This document shows positions 27,367 to 34,797 of a stretch of DNA of 60,921 nt, in pieces (position 1 is the first letter of the stretch; each line of letters begins with the position of its first letter). A program made the translations under genes and the position numbers. Under the pieces are notes generated by a model. That model saw nothing but the letters and a program-made list of their open reading frames with translations. It made no database searches and was not told where the DNA came from. Where the stretch lies: contig JAVBXK010000067.1 of assembly GCA_030824555.1 (NCBI GenBank), forward strand, positions 1-60,921, given 5' to 3'. The DNA comes from a bacterium (GTDB lineage: Bacteria > Pseudomonadota > Gammaproteobacteria > Burkholderiales > Burkholderiaceae_C).

Positions 27367-27439
27367 ATGAACCCGCCCGAAGAAGCCCTGGCCGCTCAGC
27401 CCCGAACCGCTCGCTGCTGCGCGACATTGACATCCTGCG
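27367..27439 (+). pseudogene. Truncated, frameshifted iclR N-terminus
   Basis: The segment starts ATGAACCCGCCCGAAGAA, matching the start of the intact iclR at 28715 (MNPLEE). A shift of frame is then needed to recover NRSLLRDIDILR, which corresponds to NRSLLRGTDILR of the intact gene. Similarity stops near 27439, before the helix-turn-helix. It is a duplicated fragment, not a functional gene. Confidence 0.75.
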
Positions 27440-27467
27440 AGAGCGTGCGCCCATGCAGGGCGCACAG

Positions 27468-27501
27468 AAAAAAACCGCCGCCCTGTTGCCAGTGCGGCGG
27501 T
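27468..27501 (-). terminator. Rho-independent terminator of the first porin gene
   Basis: On the minus strand the stem ACCGCCGC/GCGGCGGT (8 bp, 12-base loop) is followed by seven T residues. It lies about 50 bp after the porin stop codon, so it should end the porin transcript before the duplicated control region. Confidence 0.85.
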
Positions 27502-27549
27502 GTCAACCTTGGAATGCTCAGCCTGAGCTGATCTGTGTCCGATACAAGC

Positions 27550-28464
27550 TCAGAAATTGTGGCGCAGGCCTACCATCGTTGAATTGACGGCGGTTTTCGT
27601 TTTGCCCGTGCCGTTGCGCAACAGCACGCCGTACACCAAAGTACGTTTGGACAGGGCATATTTCACCTCCAGCATCGCATCGGTGTCCTTCTTCTGTGTG
27701 TCGCGGGCCAAGTCTGCGGTGATGGTTATCGCGCCCAAAGGCACGCTGCCGCCCAGGGTGAAGCCTTTGCCCAGTCCACCGCCTGTGGCATCTTGCCAAC
27801 TGCCTGCCAACTTGAAGCTGCCAAAGTCATAGCTGGCACCCAGCGCCATGTTCTTGCCCTTGTTTTCCACCTTGTTGTAAACCAAGGAGGCCCCCAATGG
27901 CCCAGCCTTGTAAATGATGTTGAGGTCGTTCTTGGCGACATCGCCGTTGTTCGGGGCAAACAGGTGGCCCACTGTCACGGTCAGACCGCCCATTTTTGGG
28001 CTGGTGTAGCTCACCTCTGCGTTGTGTCGTGAATTGACACCACCGTAGCCGAACTGGCTGCTGACCACAGAATAGTTGGCAGAGCCCGTCAGTTCCCAGG
28101 CCATCACGCCGTACCAGCTGGGCGTCAACGCGCGGCCCGCCTTCAAGGTGCCAAACCCACCGCCCAGGCTCATATTGGCCTGTCGGGCGAACAGGTTTGC
28201 GGCCGAGGCCCCGTTGAGCAAGCTGAGTTGTGCCTCGAAGTTGAAAGACGCTTTCAAGCCACCACCCAGGTCTTCATTGCCACGCATGCCCCACCGGCTG
28301 GTGCCGTTGTTCTGGGTGCCACTGCTGAGCAGCTGGGCCTTCTGGCCAGTGATTTTGGTCAGACCGACATCGGCAACCCCGTAGAGGCTGACGTTGGATT
28401 GGGCCGAGGCGAAGCCCGCCATGGCCAGGAGGCCGGTTGCAAGTGTGATGTGGGTCAATTTCAT
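27550..28464 (-). CDS. Gram-negative porin (Porin_4 type) 1
   Basis: This 304-residue outer-membrane trimeric porin has a signal peptide ending FASA and the mature start QSNVSLYGVADVGL. The conserved SSGTQNNGTSRWGMRG, SFNFEAQLSLLNGASA and terminal GLRHNF (final aromatic for BamA recognition) are present. The start at 28464 follows a CTGGAGACACC site; the longer frame to 28650 covers the control region. It has its own terminator and lies between two copies of a direct repeat, next to iclR, so it probably admits the acid used by the island. A close paralogue is at 43645-44553. Confidence 0.93.
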   Translation of the reverse strand: MKLTHITLATGLLAMAGFASAQSNVSLYGVADVGLTKITGQKAQLLSSGTQNNGTSRWGMRGNEDLGGGLKASFNFEAQLSLLNGASAANLFARQANMSLGGGFGTLKAGRALTPSWYGVMAWELTGSANYSVVSSQFGYGGVNSRHNAEVSYTSPKMGGLTVTVGHLFAPNNGDVAKNDLNIIYKAGPLGASLVYNKVENKGKNMALGASYDFGSFKLAGSWQDATGGGLGKGFTLGGSVPLGAITITADLARDTQKKDTDAMLEVKYALSKRTLVYGVLLRNGTGKTKTAVNSTMVGLRHNF

Positions 28465-28602
28465 GGTGTCTCCAGGGTGGTTGTTTGATCGGCAAAATCC
28501 GTGCGGGGTACGCACGAGCTGTGCAGCGTGGGCCTGCAAATGCGCCAGCATCTTGTGTGCGGCGGGTGACAACGGGTCGGCAGAGCGCACACACACGGCG
28601 CT

Positions 28603-28788
28603 CTTCGAGCTTAGGGCCACAGCGTGAATGTGAGATCCACACAATTCCATTCAGTGGAATTTAGAATGTGTCATCAAAGCGAATGCTCGGGAAAACCCTC
28701 GTGAGACACCTCCCATGAACCCACTCGAAGAAAACCCAGGCCGATCAACCTCGAACCGCTCGCTGCTGCGCGGCACGGACATCCTGCG
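28603..28788 (+). repeat. Direct repeat flanking the porin gene, right copy
   Basis: This is the partner of 27254-27439. Here the iclR reading frame continues intact, so this copy is the functional control region for the divergent porin and iclR genes, and the left copy is the derived one or has decayed. Confidence 0.8.
28645..28659. promoter_or_regulatory. IclR-type operator, site 3
   Basis: The dyad TTCCAT-TCA-GTGGAA lies 56 bp before the iclR start and 181 bp before the porin start. A site between an IclR-family gene and its divergent neighbour is the usual arrangement for autoregulation plus control of the target. Confidence 0.7.
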
Positions 28789-29497
28789 TGCCTTTCGGCC
28801 GGGATCTGACCTGTTGGGTAACAGTGAGATCGCCGAGCGAACGGGCCTTTCCACATCCACCGTGAGCCGCCTCACGCAGACGTTGGTCGCGGCCGGCTTG
28901 CTGCAGCAAGACCGGGCCCGTCGCGCCTATCGGCTTGCCCCACTGGTGCTCAGCCTGGGACACGCCATGCGCTCGGGCTCACAGGTACTGGCCATTGCCG
29001 CGCCACACATGCGGGCCTTGGCTGAGCGCGAGCGCATCAATGTGGGCCTGGCCTACCCGGATCGCGATGAGATGGTTTACCTGGAGTCGATCCGATACAA
29101 CCGCCGGGTCGCACTGCGCAATGTGGTGTCTGGTCAGCGTGTGCCAATGGAGCTCACGTCGCTGGGTCGGGCGTACCTGGCAACGGTGCCTGTGGAGCGC
29201 TACAGGGTGCTTGAGTCCATATTCAAGCGACGAAACGGCCGACACTGGACAGAGGTCAAACAAGCCATAGAGGCGTCGATGGCAAGCATTGCATTGAAGG
29301 GCTATTGCTGGGCCAGTTGGCAACCTGAAGTGGTCGCGTTGTCGACATCGTTCCCAACTGCGGAAGGCGTTTGCGTTGTCAACGTCAGTGTGTCAACGCC
29401 GGAGGACGTTGCCCTTCTGATTGATGTCCTTGCCCCGAAGTTGATGCGTTTGAAGGAGGACATCTGCTCGGGGCTGTTGAGGCTTCCTGTGCCATAG
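28715..29497 (+). CDS. IclR-family transcriptional regulator
   Basis: This 260-residue regulator has an N-terminal winged helix-turn-helix (about 18-75, with NSEIAERTGLSTSTVSRLTQ) and a C-terminal IclR effector domain (about 80-255) that binds small aromatic or carboxylic acids in known members. It is divergent from porin 1 and has an IclR-type dyad just upstream. Identical dyad architecture upstream of Bug receptors A and C suggests that it controls the island. Activator or repressor action cannot be decided from sequence. Confidence 0.9.
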   Translation: MNPLEENPGRSTSNRSLLRGTDILRAFRPGSDLLGNSEIAERTGLSTSTVSRLTQTLVAAGLLQQDRARRAYRLAPLVLSLGHAMRSGSQVLAIAAPHMRALAERERINVGLAYPDRDEMVYLESIRYNRRVALRNVVSGQRVPMELTSLGRAYLATVPVERYRVLESIFKRRNGRHWTEVKQAIEASMASIALKGYCWASWQPEVVALSTSFPTAEGVCVVNVSVSTPEDVALLIDVLAPKLMRLKEDICSGLLRLPVP

Positions 29498-29639
29498 GTG
29501 GTGCCTGGGGTTGCTGGCGGGTTGATTTCCCCTCGGCACTGGCTGGAACAATCTGCGCAAGCCCTCCACATCTGGATCGGAGGGTGTCTCGCACCACGAT
29601 CTGCCTCGCAGGGCAAATCAGCCGTTGTCCTGCAGCCGA

Positions 29640-30566
29640 TCAGTTCACGGTAACGGCAAACCGGTTCAGTTTGGTTTCGCCTGCGCCGCTGATGATTTCG
29701 TTCCCCAGGTTCACGGTTGCCAGGAATTCTTCGGTGGTGATCAGGCCCTTGCCCTTCAGGTACATGAAGAAAGGCATCATGTCCATGTGCCCGCTGGTTT
29801 GCATGGGGCTGTTGGGGGCAAACGCCACGTAGCGCCAGCCCAGGCCGAACTTCTCGCCCACGAACACGCGGTACTGCGTGCCGTTGATGCGCACCTTGTC
29901 CACCTGCTGGCCGCCGGTGTACATGGGGCCGTACACCTCCAGCCAGATCATCACCTCGTGTGTGATGGGCGGTGCGGCAAATGACGTGGGATTGACCACG
30001 TTGGTCAGCCACATGTCGATGGCCATGTTGCCCGCGCCCTCGCGCTCAGTGTGCACGTCGTAGTCCACGGCAATGGTCTGCATGCTGCTGAGCTTGCGTG
30101 GCAACAGCGTGGTGGTGGATTTCGGGTAACCCGGCTTGTGGCCGAACACCACTTCCGGGTAGGCCTTGACGTTGTCACCCTCGTACTTCCAGTCCCAGGT
30201 CCACTGCGCGCTCACGCCGCCTTTGGGGTGGGGCACGCCGCCCATGCATTGCGTCCAGCCGACCACACCCTTGTTGCCCCAGGTGTTGTTGTCGGCCATG
30301 TACTGGCCCACTTCGGTGGTGGACGCGGCATCGCAGTTGAGCGAAATGGGGGGCATCGGTGCGGCGGCTGGTGCAGGGGTCGTTGCCTGGGTGACCGTGG
30401 TGCCCCCGTTGACCGCTGAACCAGGGGCCGCGTTGTCGGCCTTGCCACAGCCCGTCAGCGCCATGACGCTGGCTGCCGCTGCGACTGCGCACCAGCGTAT
30501 GACGGGGTCGGAAGGCAGGCGCAACGGCGTTGGGTGGGCAGAAGAGAAGCGGTTGTGCATGTGCAA
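29640..30566 (-). CDS. Glycoside hydrolase family 12-like lipoprotein
   Basis: This 308-residue predicted lipoprotein has lipobox LTGC (Cys 40) and a Gly/Ala/Thr/Pro linker to about residue 72. The rest resembles GH12 beta-jelly-roll endoglucanases and xyloglucanases: NNTWG (93-97), WTWDWKYEG, AYPEVVFG, the nucleophile segment HEVMIWLEVYG (Glu 204) and the acid/base segment ATVNLGNEIISGAGE (Glu 290). Both catalytic Glu are therefore kept. It ends the leftward apaG-thiL stretch, 25 bp after thiL, and is convergent with iclR across a 142-bp gap that has a CCCTCC/GGAGGG dyad but no T run. Surface anchoring suggests action on external beta-glucan; the substrate is inference. Confidence 0.75.
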   Translation of the reverse strand: MHMHNRFSSAHPTPLRLPSDPVIRWCAVAAAASVMALTGCGKADNAAPGSAVNGGTTVTQATTPAPAAAPMPPISLNCDAASTTEVGQYMADNNTWGNKGVVGWTQCMGGVPHPKGGVSAQWTWDWKYEGDNVKAYPEVVFGHKPGYPKSTTTLLPRKLSSMQTIAVDYDVHTEREGAGNMAIDMWLTNVVNPTSFAAPPITHEVMIWLEVYGPMYTGGQQVDKVRINGTQYRVFVGEKFGLGWRYVAFAPNSPMQTSGHMDMMPFFMYLKGKGLITTEEFLATVNLGNEIISGAGETKLNRFAVTVN

Positions 30567-30591
30567 AGACTCGTGGGTCGGGGCCTGTGGG

Positions 30592-31560
30592 TCAGGCGAA
30601 ATGGTCGAACGAGCGCGAGGTCAGTGCCATGGGCTGGCCACCGGGTCCGCGCAATACCAGCCCGGTTGAGGCGGTGACGGTGCCGATGCGTGAAACGGGT
30701 GTGCATGCCGATGCGGCCGCGTGTACCACAGCAGGGCGGGCTGCCACCGGGGCGGTGAACACCAGCTCGTAGTCGTCACCGCCGTTCAATACAAAATCAG
30801 GTAAAAATTGGCCTCCAGCGCTTTTCAGTATTGTGCTGGTAGCTATTGAATTGTGAATTTCATCTGCGCTCAGGTCCGCGCCCACCTGGCTGGCGGCCAG
30901 GATGTGGCCCAGGTCGCCCAACAGGCCGTCACTGACATCAGCCGCCGCGTGGGCCACCCCACGCAGTGCCACGCCCAGCGCCACACGCGGGGTGGGGCGC
31001 TCCATGCGCTGGCGCACGGCAGCAAAGTCGGCCGCGCTCAGGCTGGCACCGCCCCGGAACACTTCGAGCGCCAGCCGCGCGTCGCCCAGCGTGCCGCTCA
31101 CGTAAATGTCGTCGCCCACCTTGGCCGCGCTGCGACGCAGGGCCTGGTGTTCGGGCACCTGGCCGAACACGGTGATGCAGATGTTCAACGGCCCCGCCGT
31201 GGTGTCGCCGCCCACCAGCGCGCAGCCGTGTGCATCGGCCAGGGCCAGCAGGCCTTTTGAAAAGCCGGCCAGCCAGGTCTCGTCGGCACGGGGCAGCGCC
31301 AGCGCGAGTGTGAATGCCAGCGGTTGGGCCCCCATGGCAGCCAGGTCGCTCAGGTTCACGGCCAGTGCCTTGTGCCCCAGTGCCTCGGGGTTGACCGTGG
31401 ACAAAAAATGACGCCCTTCCACCAGCATGTCGGTGGACACAGCCAGCCGCATGCCCGGTGCGGGGGCCAGCAACGCGCAGTCGTCGCCATTGCCAAGCGC
31501 CACGCCTGCCGGTTGGAGGCTGTGCTGGAAATAGCGCTTGATCAGTTCAAACTCACCCAT
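30592..31560 (-). CDS. thiL: Thiamine-monophosphate kinase
   Basis: ThiL phosphorylates thiamine monophosphate to the diphosphate cofactor. The start MGEFELIKRYF is the canonical ThiL beginning; an open TTG six codons upstream is not needed. Family marks include GDDCALL, STDMLVEGRHF, AVNLSDLAAMGAQP and NGGDDYELVFTAP. The protein has 322 residues. Between DEI and LNGGDD a stretch of about 15 codons is encoded by an interspersed repeat (30802-30846), in a part of the protein that is variable in the family, so activity is probably kept. It is downstream of the SpecificRecomb gene with a 14-bp gap. Confidence 0.95.
   Translation of the reverse strand: MGEFELIKRYFQHSLQPAGVALGNGDDCALLAPAPGMRLAVSTDMLVEGRHFLSTVNPEALGHKALAVNLSDLAAMGAQPLAFTLALALPRADETWLAGFSKGLLALADAHGCALVGGDTTAGPLNICITVFGQVPEHQALRRSAAKVGDDIYVSGTLGDARLALEVFRGGASLSAADFAAVRQRMERPTPRVALGVALRGVAHAAADVSDGLLGDLGHILAASQVGADLSADEIHNSIATSTILKSAGGQFLPDFVLNGGDDYELVFTAPVAARPAVVHAAASACTPVSRIGTVTASTGLVLRGPGGQPMALTSRSFDHFA
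30802..30846 (-). repeat. Short interspersed repeat, copy 2 (inside thiL)
   Basis: Read on the minus strand it begins ATAGCTACCAGC and carries AAAAGCGCTGGAGGCCAATT. It is in frame in thiL and codes for roughly IATSTILKSAGGQFL. It is one of the best-preserved copies of the family. Confidence 0.75.
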
Positions 31561-31574
31561 GCTGCATGGATCGC

Positions 31575-33635
31575 TCAAGGGTTTGAGGGCGTGACGGGTG
31601 GGTCGGCTGGATCGTCGGTGGCTGTGTCGCGTGGCGGCAGCAAGAAGCTCAGCGGGGCTTTGCGCCAGCGCAACCGCAGGGCCGCCCTGATGCGCTCACG
31701 GTTCACATTGCTGATGGCCTGGGCTTTCAATGCCAGCCGGAACGCCAGATAGAAGCTGACCCCCAGGTTGATGGGCCCGACCACCACCAGACCGGCCAAT
31801 GCCAGCCAGAGGCCGGGTGTCAGCAAACTGGCCCAGCCCAACGTGGTCACGGCGGCAGCCACCTGGCCAGCTGACAGTGTGACGTGTCGCACCTCCAGCC
31901 CCAGCCCGAAGAACGCCGCAAACGCCGGTATCACGCCCAGCATCAACCCCAGTGACACGTTGGCGGCCAGCCCCGACACGTTGGCACGCAGCCAAGTGGC
32001 CCAGCGCTGCGCCCGTGCCGCGCCCAGCAGCCCCGTGACGCGCGGGTGGAGGGCCAGTGCCGAGTCCAGCCGGTGCAGCACAAACCAGTTTTCGAACCAG
32101 CCCGCCACGATGCTGCTGGCAAACAGCAGCACACCGGTGAAAGCGGCAAACAGCGCGGTGGGGCCCAGCACGTCCATGTCGTGCAGCACGTGGCGGGCGG
32201 TGTCGGCATCGATCATGTGTTCGCCGGTGATGGCGCGCAGCGCAAAGCTGATCAACAGCACCGTGGGCACCACCAGGGCCAGGTTGCCCGCGATGGCGGC
32301 CACCTGCGAGCGAAACAGGTTGGCCACTTCGTCGACGAACACGCGCACCGCGCCGGGTGCTTGAATGTCTTTCAGTTTGGCCACCATGGCAGGGGCCGTC
32401 ACGGCGGGTTGTTTGGTGGCCACGGTCCAGTGCAGCAGTTGCACCAGCACGAACGACAGGGCGTAGTTCATGCCCGCCGCAAACCCCAGCCAAAAAGGTG
32501 ACAGGGCCAATCCGTACAGCAGGAACTTGCCCCAGGTGGTGAACCCGATGACCGCACCGCCACCGGCCGCGTGCCGGAGCATGTCGACGTATTCGGCCCG
32601 GTTGCGGGTGATGTAGTGCTCGCCGCTTTCCGCGCCGCGCTCGGCCACCTTGGCGGCAGTCAGGTGGGTGCTGCTGGCAATCAGCGCACGCACGCTGCGG
32701 CTGCGGTGACCCACACTGACCAGTTCAGCCAGCAGTGAGGCGGTGGCCTGTGCACGGTTGCGCGAGAGCAGGCAGTCCAGCAGGTGGTGGATGCGCTGCA
32801 CACGTTCGCGCAGCTGGCGCAGCCGAAAGACGATGCCCACCGAAATGCCGTGTTCGTCCAGGTGGGCATAGACCGTGTTGGCGGCCTCCACACACACGGC
32901 CAGTTGTTTGCGCAGGGCATCTGCAGCCAGCGCCGCTTCGGCACTGTGCGGACCCTGCGTGCAGATGGCGCGCTGGCAGGCTTCCATCTGTGTCGGCAGG
33001 CTCAGGAAGGTGCGGCTGCGCAGCGCCTGTTCGGACATGCGCACGCGTATTTCAGCCGCAAACCCCGTGGCGCTGACCTGGCTCACGCTGAACAGGATGG
33101 CATCGGTCAGTGCCCGTTCCCAGCTGTCGAGCCCGGCGCACTCAGGGTCGGCGGCCGCTATGGGCTGGGGGGCTTCGTCGGCTGCCGCGAACAAGGTGTC
33201 GTGCAGGCGTTGCAGCAGTGAAGGCGACAGCGCTGCGATCCACTTTGTATCGGATTCGCTCGGGAACAACAGGCTGAACAGTTCCGACGGGTGTGTGGTG
33301 TCAGGCGTGCCCGGCAGCAACTTGTTGCGCAGCCGGAACCCCAGCTCGCTCAAAAACGCCGTGCGTGGGGCAAAACCAAAATCGGCCAGCAGGGGGGCCG
33401 GGTCCATGTTTTGGCGGAATGCGCGCCACCACCGATGCCAGGCAGCCTGTTGTGGCGGGTTGGCGGCCAGGGCATCCAGCAGCAGTTCGATGCGGCCCAC
33501 GGAGGCTTGGGTGTCTTGCCCGTTGCCGCGTATCCAGGCCAATGCGGCCATCAGCCACAGGTGGCGCTGCGCCACTGGGGCATCGGCATCCAGCGCTGCC
33601 AGCAGCGCGGCCGGGTCGTTGCGGGGGGCGGCCAT
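31575..33635 (-). CDS. 'Site-specific recombinase' family (SpecificRecomb/Gcr) membrane protein
   Basis: This 686-residue protein matches the betaproteobacterial family traditionally annotated as site-specific recombinase. The sequence shows an N-terminal soluble helical half (about 1-370) and a C-terminal half with several hydrophobic segments (for example VVPTVLLISFALRAITG, ALFAAFTGVLLFASSIVAGW, SLLTPGLWLALAGLVVVGPI). I see no serine- or tyrosine-recombinase catalytic motif, so the name is doubtful and a membrane function is more likely. It starts 2 bp after the apaG stop and is followed by thiL, forming a tight leftward operon. Confidence 0.85.
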   Translation of the reverse strand: MAAPRNDPAALLAALDADAPVAQRHLWLMAALAWIRGNGQDTQASVGRIELLLDALAANPPQQAAWHRWWRAFRQNMDPAPLLADFGFAPRTAFLSELGFRLRNKLLPGTPDTTHPSELFSLLFPSESDTKWIAALSPSLLQRLHDTLFAAADEAPQPIAAADPECAGLDSWERALTDAILFSVSQVSATGFAAEIRVRMSEQALRSRTFLSLPTQMEACQRAICTQGPHSAEAALAADALRKQLAVCVEAANTVYAHLDEHGISVGIVFRLRQLRERVQRIHHLLDCLLSRNRAQATASLLAELVSVGHRSRSVRALIASSTHLTAAKVAERGAESGEHYITRNRAEYVDMLRHAAGGGAVIGFTTWGKFLLYGLALSPFWLGFAAGMNYALSFVLVQLLHWTVATKQPAVTAPAMVAKLKDIQAPGAVRVFVDEVANLFRSQVAAIAGNLALVVPTVLLISFALRAITGEHMIDADTARHVLHDMDVLGPTALFAAFTGVLLFASSIVAGWFENWFVLHRLDSALALHPRVTGLLGAARAQRWATWLRANVSGLAANVSLGLMLGVIPAFAAFFGLGLEVRHVTLSAGQVAAAVTTLGWASLLTPGLWLALAGLVVVGPINLGVSFYLAFRLALKAQAISNVNRERIRAALRLRWRKAPLSFLLPPRDTATDDPADPPVTPSNP

Positions 33636-33637
33636 GG

Positions 33638-34030
33638 TCAGTGCAACACGCGCGACGGTTGACCGACGGTCCCCGCATCGAGCACAAAGGCGGGGACTTC
33701 TGCCTCAAAGCGTTCGCCATCCTCGGCCACGCAGAAAAAACTGCCCCGCATGATGCCGCTGGCCGAGTGCAGGCGCGTGCCGCTGGTGTACTGAAACGAT
33801 TCACCCGGCTTGAGCAGCGGCTGCTGGCCCACCACGCCCAGGCCTTTGACCTCTTGGGTGTGACCGGCCGCGTCGTTGATGACCCAGTGTCTGGCAATCA
33901 GCTGCGCTGGCACGGTGCCGGTGTTGCGGATGGTCAGCGTGTAGGCGAACACATACGCGGACGCGGCCGCATCGGACTGATCGGGCAGAAATTCGGGCAG
34001 GGCTTCGCAGGTGAACTCGTATTGGGACAT
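33638..34030 (-). CDS. apaG: ApaG protein
   Basis: This 130-residue single-domain protein of the ApaG/DUF525 fold (Ig-like) has the conserved segments YTLTIRNTG, ARHWVINDAAGHTQEV, GVVGQQPLLKPGESFQYTSG and GIMRGSFFCVAEDGERFE. The start MSQYEFTCEALPEF is canonical; the longer open frame covers the spacer. The exact biochemical role is not settled, and links to Co/Mg resistance and to diadenosine tetraphosphate metabolism come from other bacteria. It is the first gene of the apaG-SpecificRecomb-thiL operon. Confidence 0.93.
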   Translation of the reverse strand: MSQYEFTCEALPEFLPDQSDAAASAYVFAYTLTIRNTGTVPAQLIARHWVINDAAGHTQEVKGLGVVGQQPLLKPGESFQYTSGTRLHSASGIMRGSFFCVAEDGERFEAEVPAFVLDAGTVGQPSRVLH

Positions 34031-34113
34031 GGGCTGCACTTTAACGCCCCCGCGTGCGGGTTGCGCCGGGCGGGGCAATTGGCGCGTTCGTCGGTTTGCA
34101 AGGGTTGTGCCGG

Positions 34114-34141
34114 TTGCCCGGATTCGAATCATTGCTATGCT
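34114..34141 (+). promoter_or_regulatory. Candidate sigma-70 promoter
   Basis: TTGCCC (34114-34119) and TATGCT (34136-34141) are separated by 16 bp and lie about 49 bp before the start of the P-loop gene at 34190. The match is fair rather than strong. Confidence 0.4.
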
Positions 34142-34189
34142 GCCGGATACAAAGGTGCCCACTGGCGTGGCGCAAATGGAGACTCGACG

Positions 34190-34783
34190 ATGACCCTGCA
34201 CTACACCTACGTTTCGCCACAGTTGCCTGACAACAAGTTGCGGCTATACCCCACCCAGGTCATCAACATCATCGGTGGTCCGGGGTGTGACAAGTCGTTG
34301 TTCACGTCAGCCATCGTGCTGAACCTGCATTTGCGCGGCAAAACGGTCGAAACCATCCCCGACTTTGCCAAAACCAAGGTCTGGCAACGCGACTACGAGG
34401 CCCTGCGCAACCAGTGGGCCATTGCGCAGCACCATTTCGAGCTGCTGGAGGTGCTGGATGGCCAGGTGCAGTTTCTGGTCACCGAATGCTCGCTGCCACA
34501 ACTGTTGTTCTACAACGAAACCTATGCAGACAACATCTGCGATGTGGGCAAAACGCACCAGCAAATACTGGACTGGCACGGCCAGTTCAGCAACATCAAC
34601 GTGATGGTTTCGCGCAACCGAAACAAGCGGTATGTGCGCTCGGGCCGCCTGCAAGACGAGGCGCAGGCCGTTCTGATTGACGAGGCCATTCAGGAACTGC
34701 TGACGCGAGAAGGCATTGAATACACCTTGCTCGATGCCGATCCCGCCGCCATCCAGGCGTTTGCCGAGTCACTGGGTAAGTGA
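34190..34783 (+). CDS. P-loop protein, phage-type AAA/NadR-like kinase fold with degenerate Walker A
   Basis: This 197-residue protein resembles the phage-associated AAA_28/NadR-like nucleotide-kinase family whose members begin YGGPGxGKS. Here the loop reads GGPGCDKS (29-36), with Asp 34 in place of the invariant Gly. The usual acidic Walker B-type TDSP is replaced by VTECSLP. A LID-like region RNRNKRYVRSGRLQDEAQ follows. Both changes argue against normal ATP hydrolysis or phosphotransfer. It has its own candidate promoter and converges with the FapA-like gene. It may be a domesticated phage gene used as a nucleotide sensor, or a decaying one. Confidence 0.6.
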   Translation: MTLHYTYVSPQLPDNKLRLYPTQVINIIGGPGCDKSLFTSAIVLNLHLRGKTVETIPDFAKTKVWQRDYEALRNQWAIAQHHFELLEVLDGQVQFLVTECSLPQLLFYNETYADNICDVGKTHQQILDWHGQFSNINVMVSRNRNKRYVRSGRLQDEAQAVLIDEAIQELLTREGIEYTLLDADPAAIQAFAESLGK

Positions 34784-34797
34784 TGCAAGGGGCTGGG

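Larger units (their letters stand above)
27254..27439 (+). repeat. Direct repeat flanking the porin gene, left copy
   Basis: These 186 bases align end to end, with one 1-bp indel, to 28603-28788 at roughly 80% identity by hand count. The repeat contains the IclR-type dyad, the following spacer, and the first ~24 codons of the iclR gene. The two copies lie in the same orientation on either side of the porin gene, about 1.35 kb apart. The whole region 27184-27549 contains this repeat, the dyad, the iclR remnant and the porin terminator, and no intact gene. Confidence 0.8.

Noticed and set aside
28465-28650. N-terminal extension of porin 1
   Set aside because: It would place 62 residues before a clean signal peptide and would cover the IclR-type dyad; the ribosome site supports 28464.
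31561-31578. TTG start of thiL six codons upstream
   Set aside because: The canonical ThiL beginning MGEFELIKRYF is at 31560, and the extra codons overlap the preceding stop.
31575-33635. Mobile-element recombinase
   Set aside because: The traditional family name says recombinase, but no serine or tyrosine recombinase motif, no terminal repeats and no cargo are visible; the protein has several membrane segments and sits in a conserved apaG-thiL operon.
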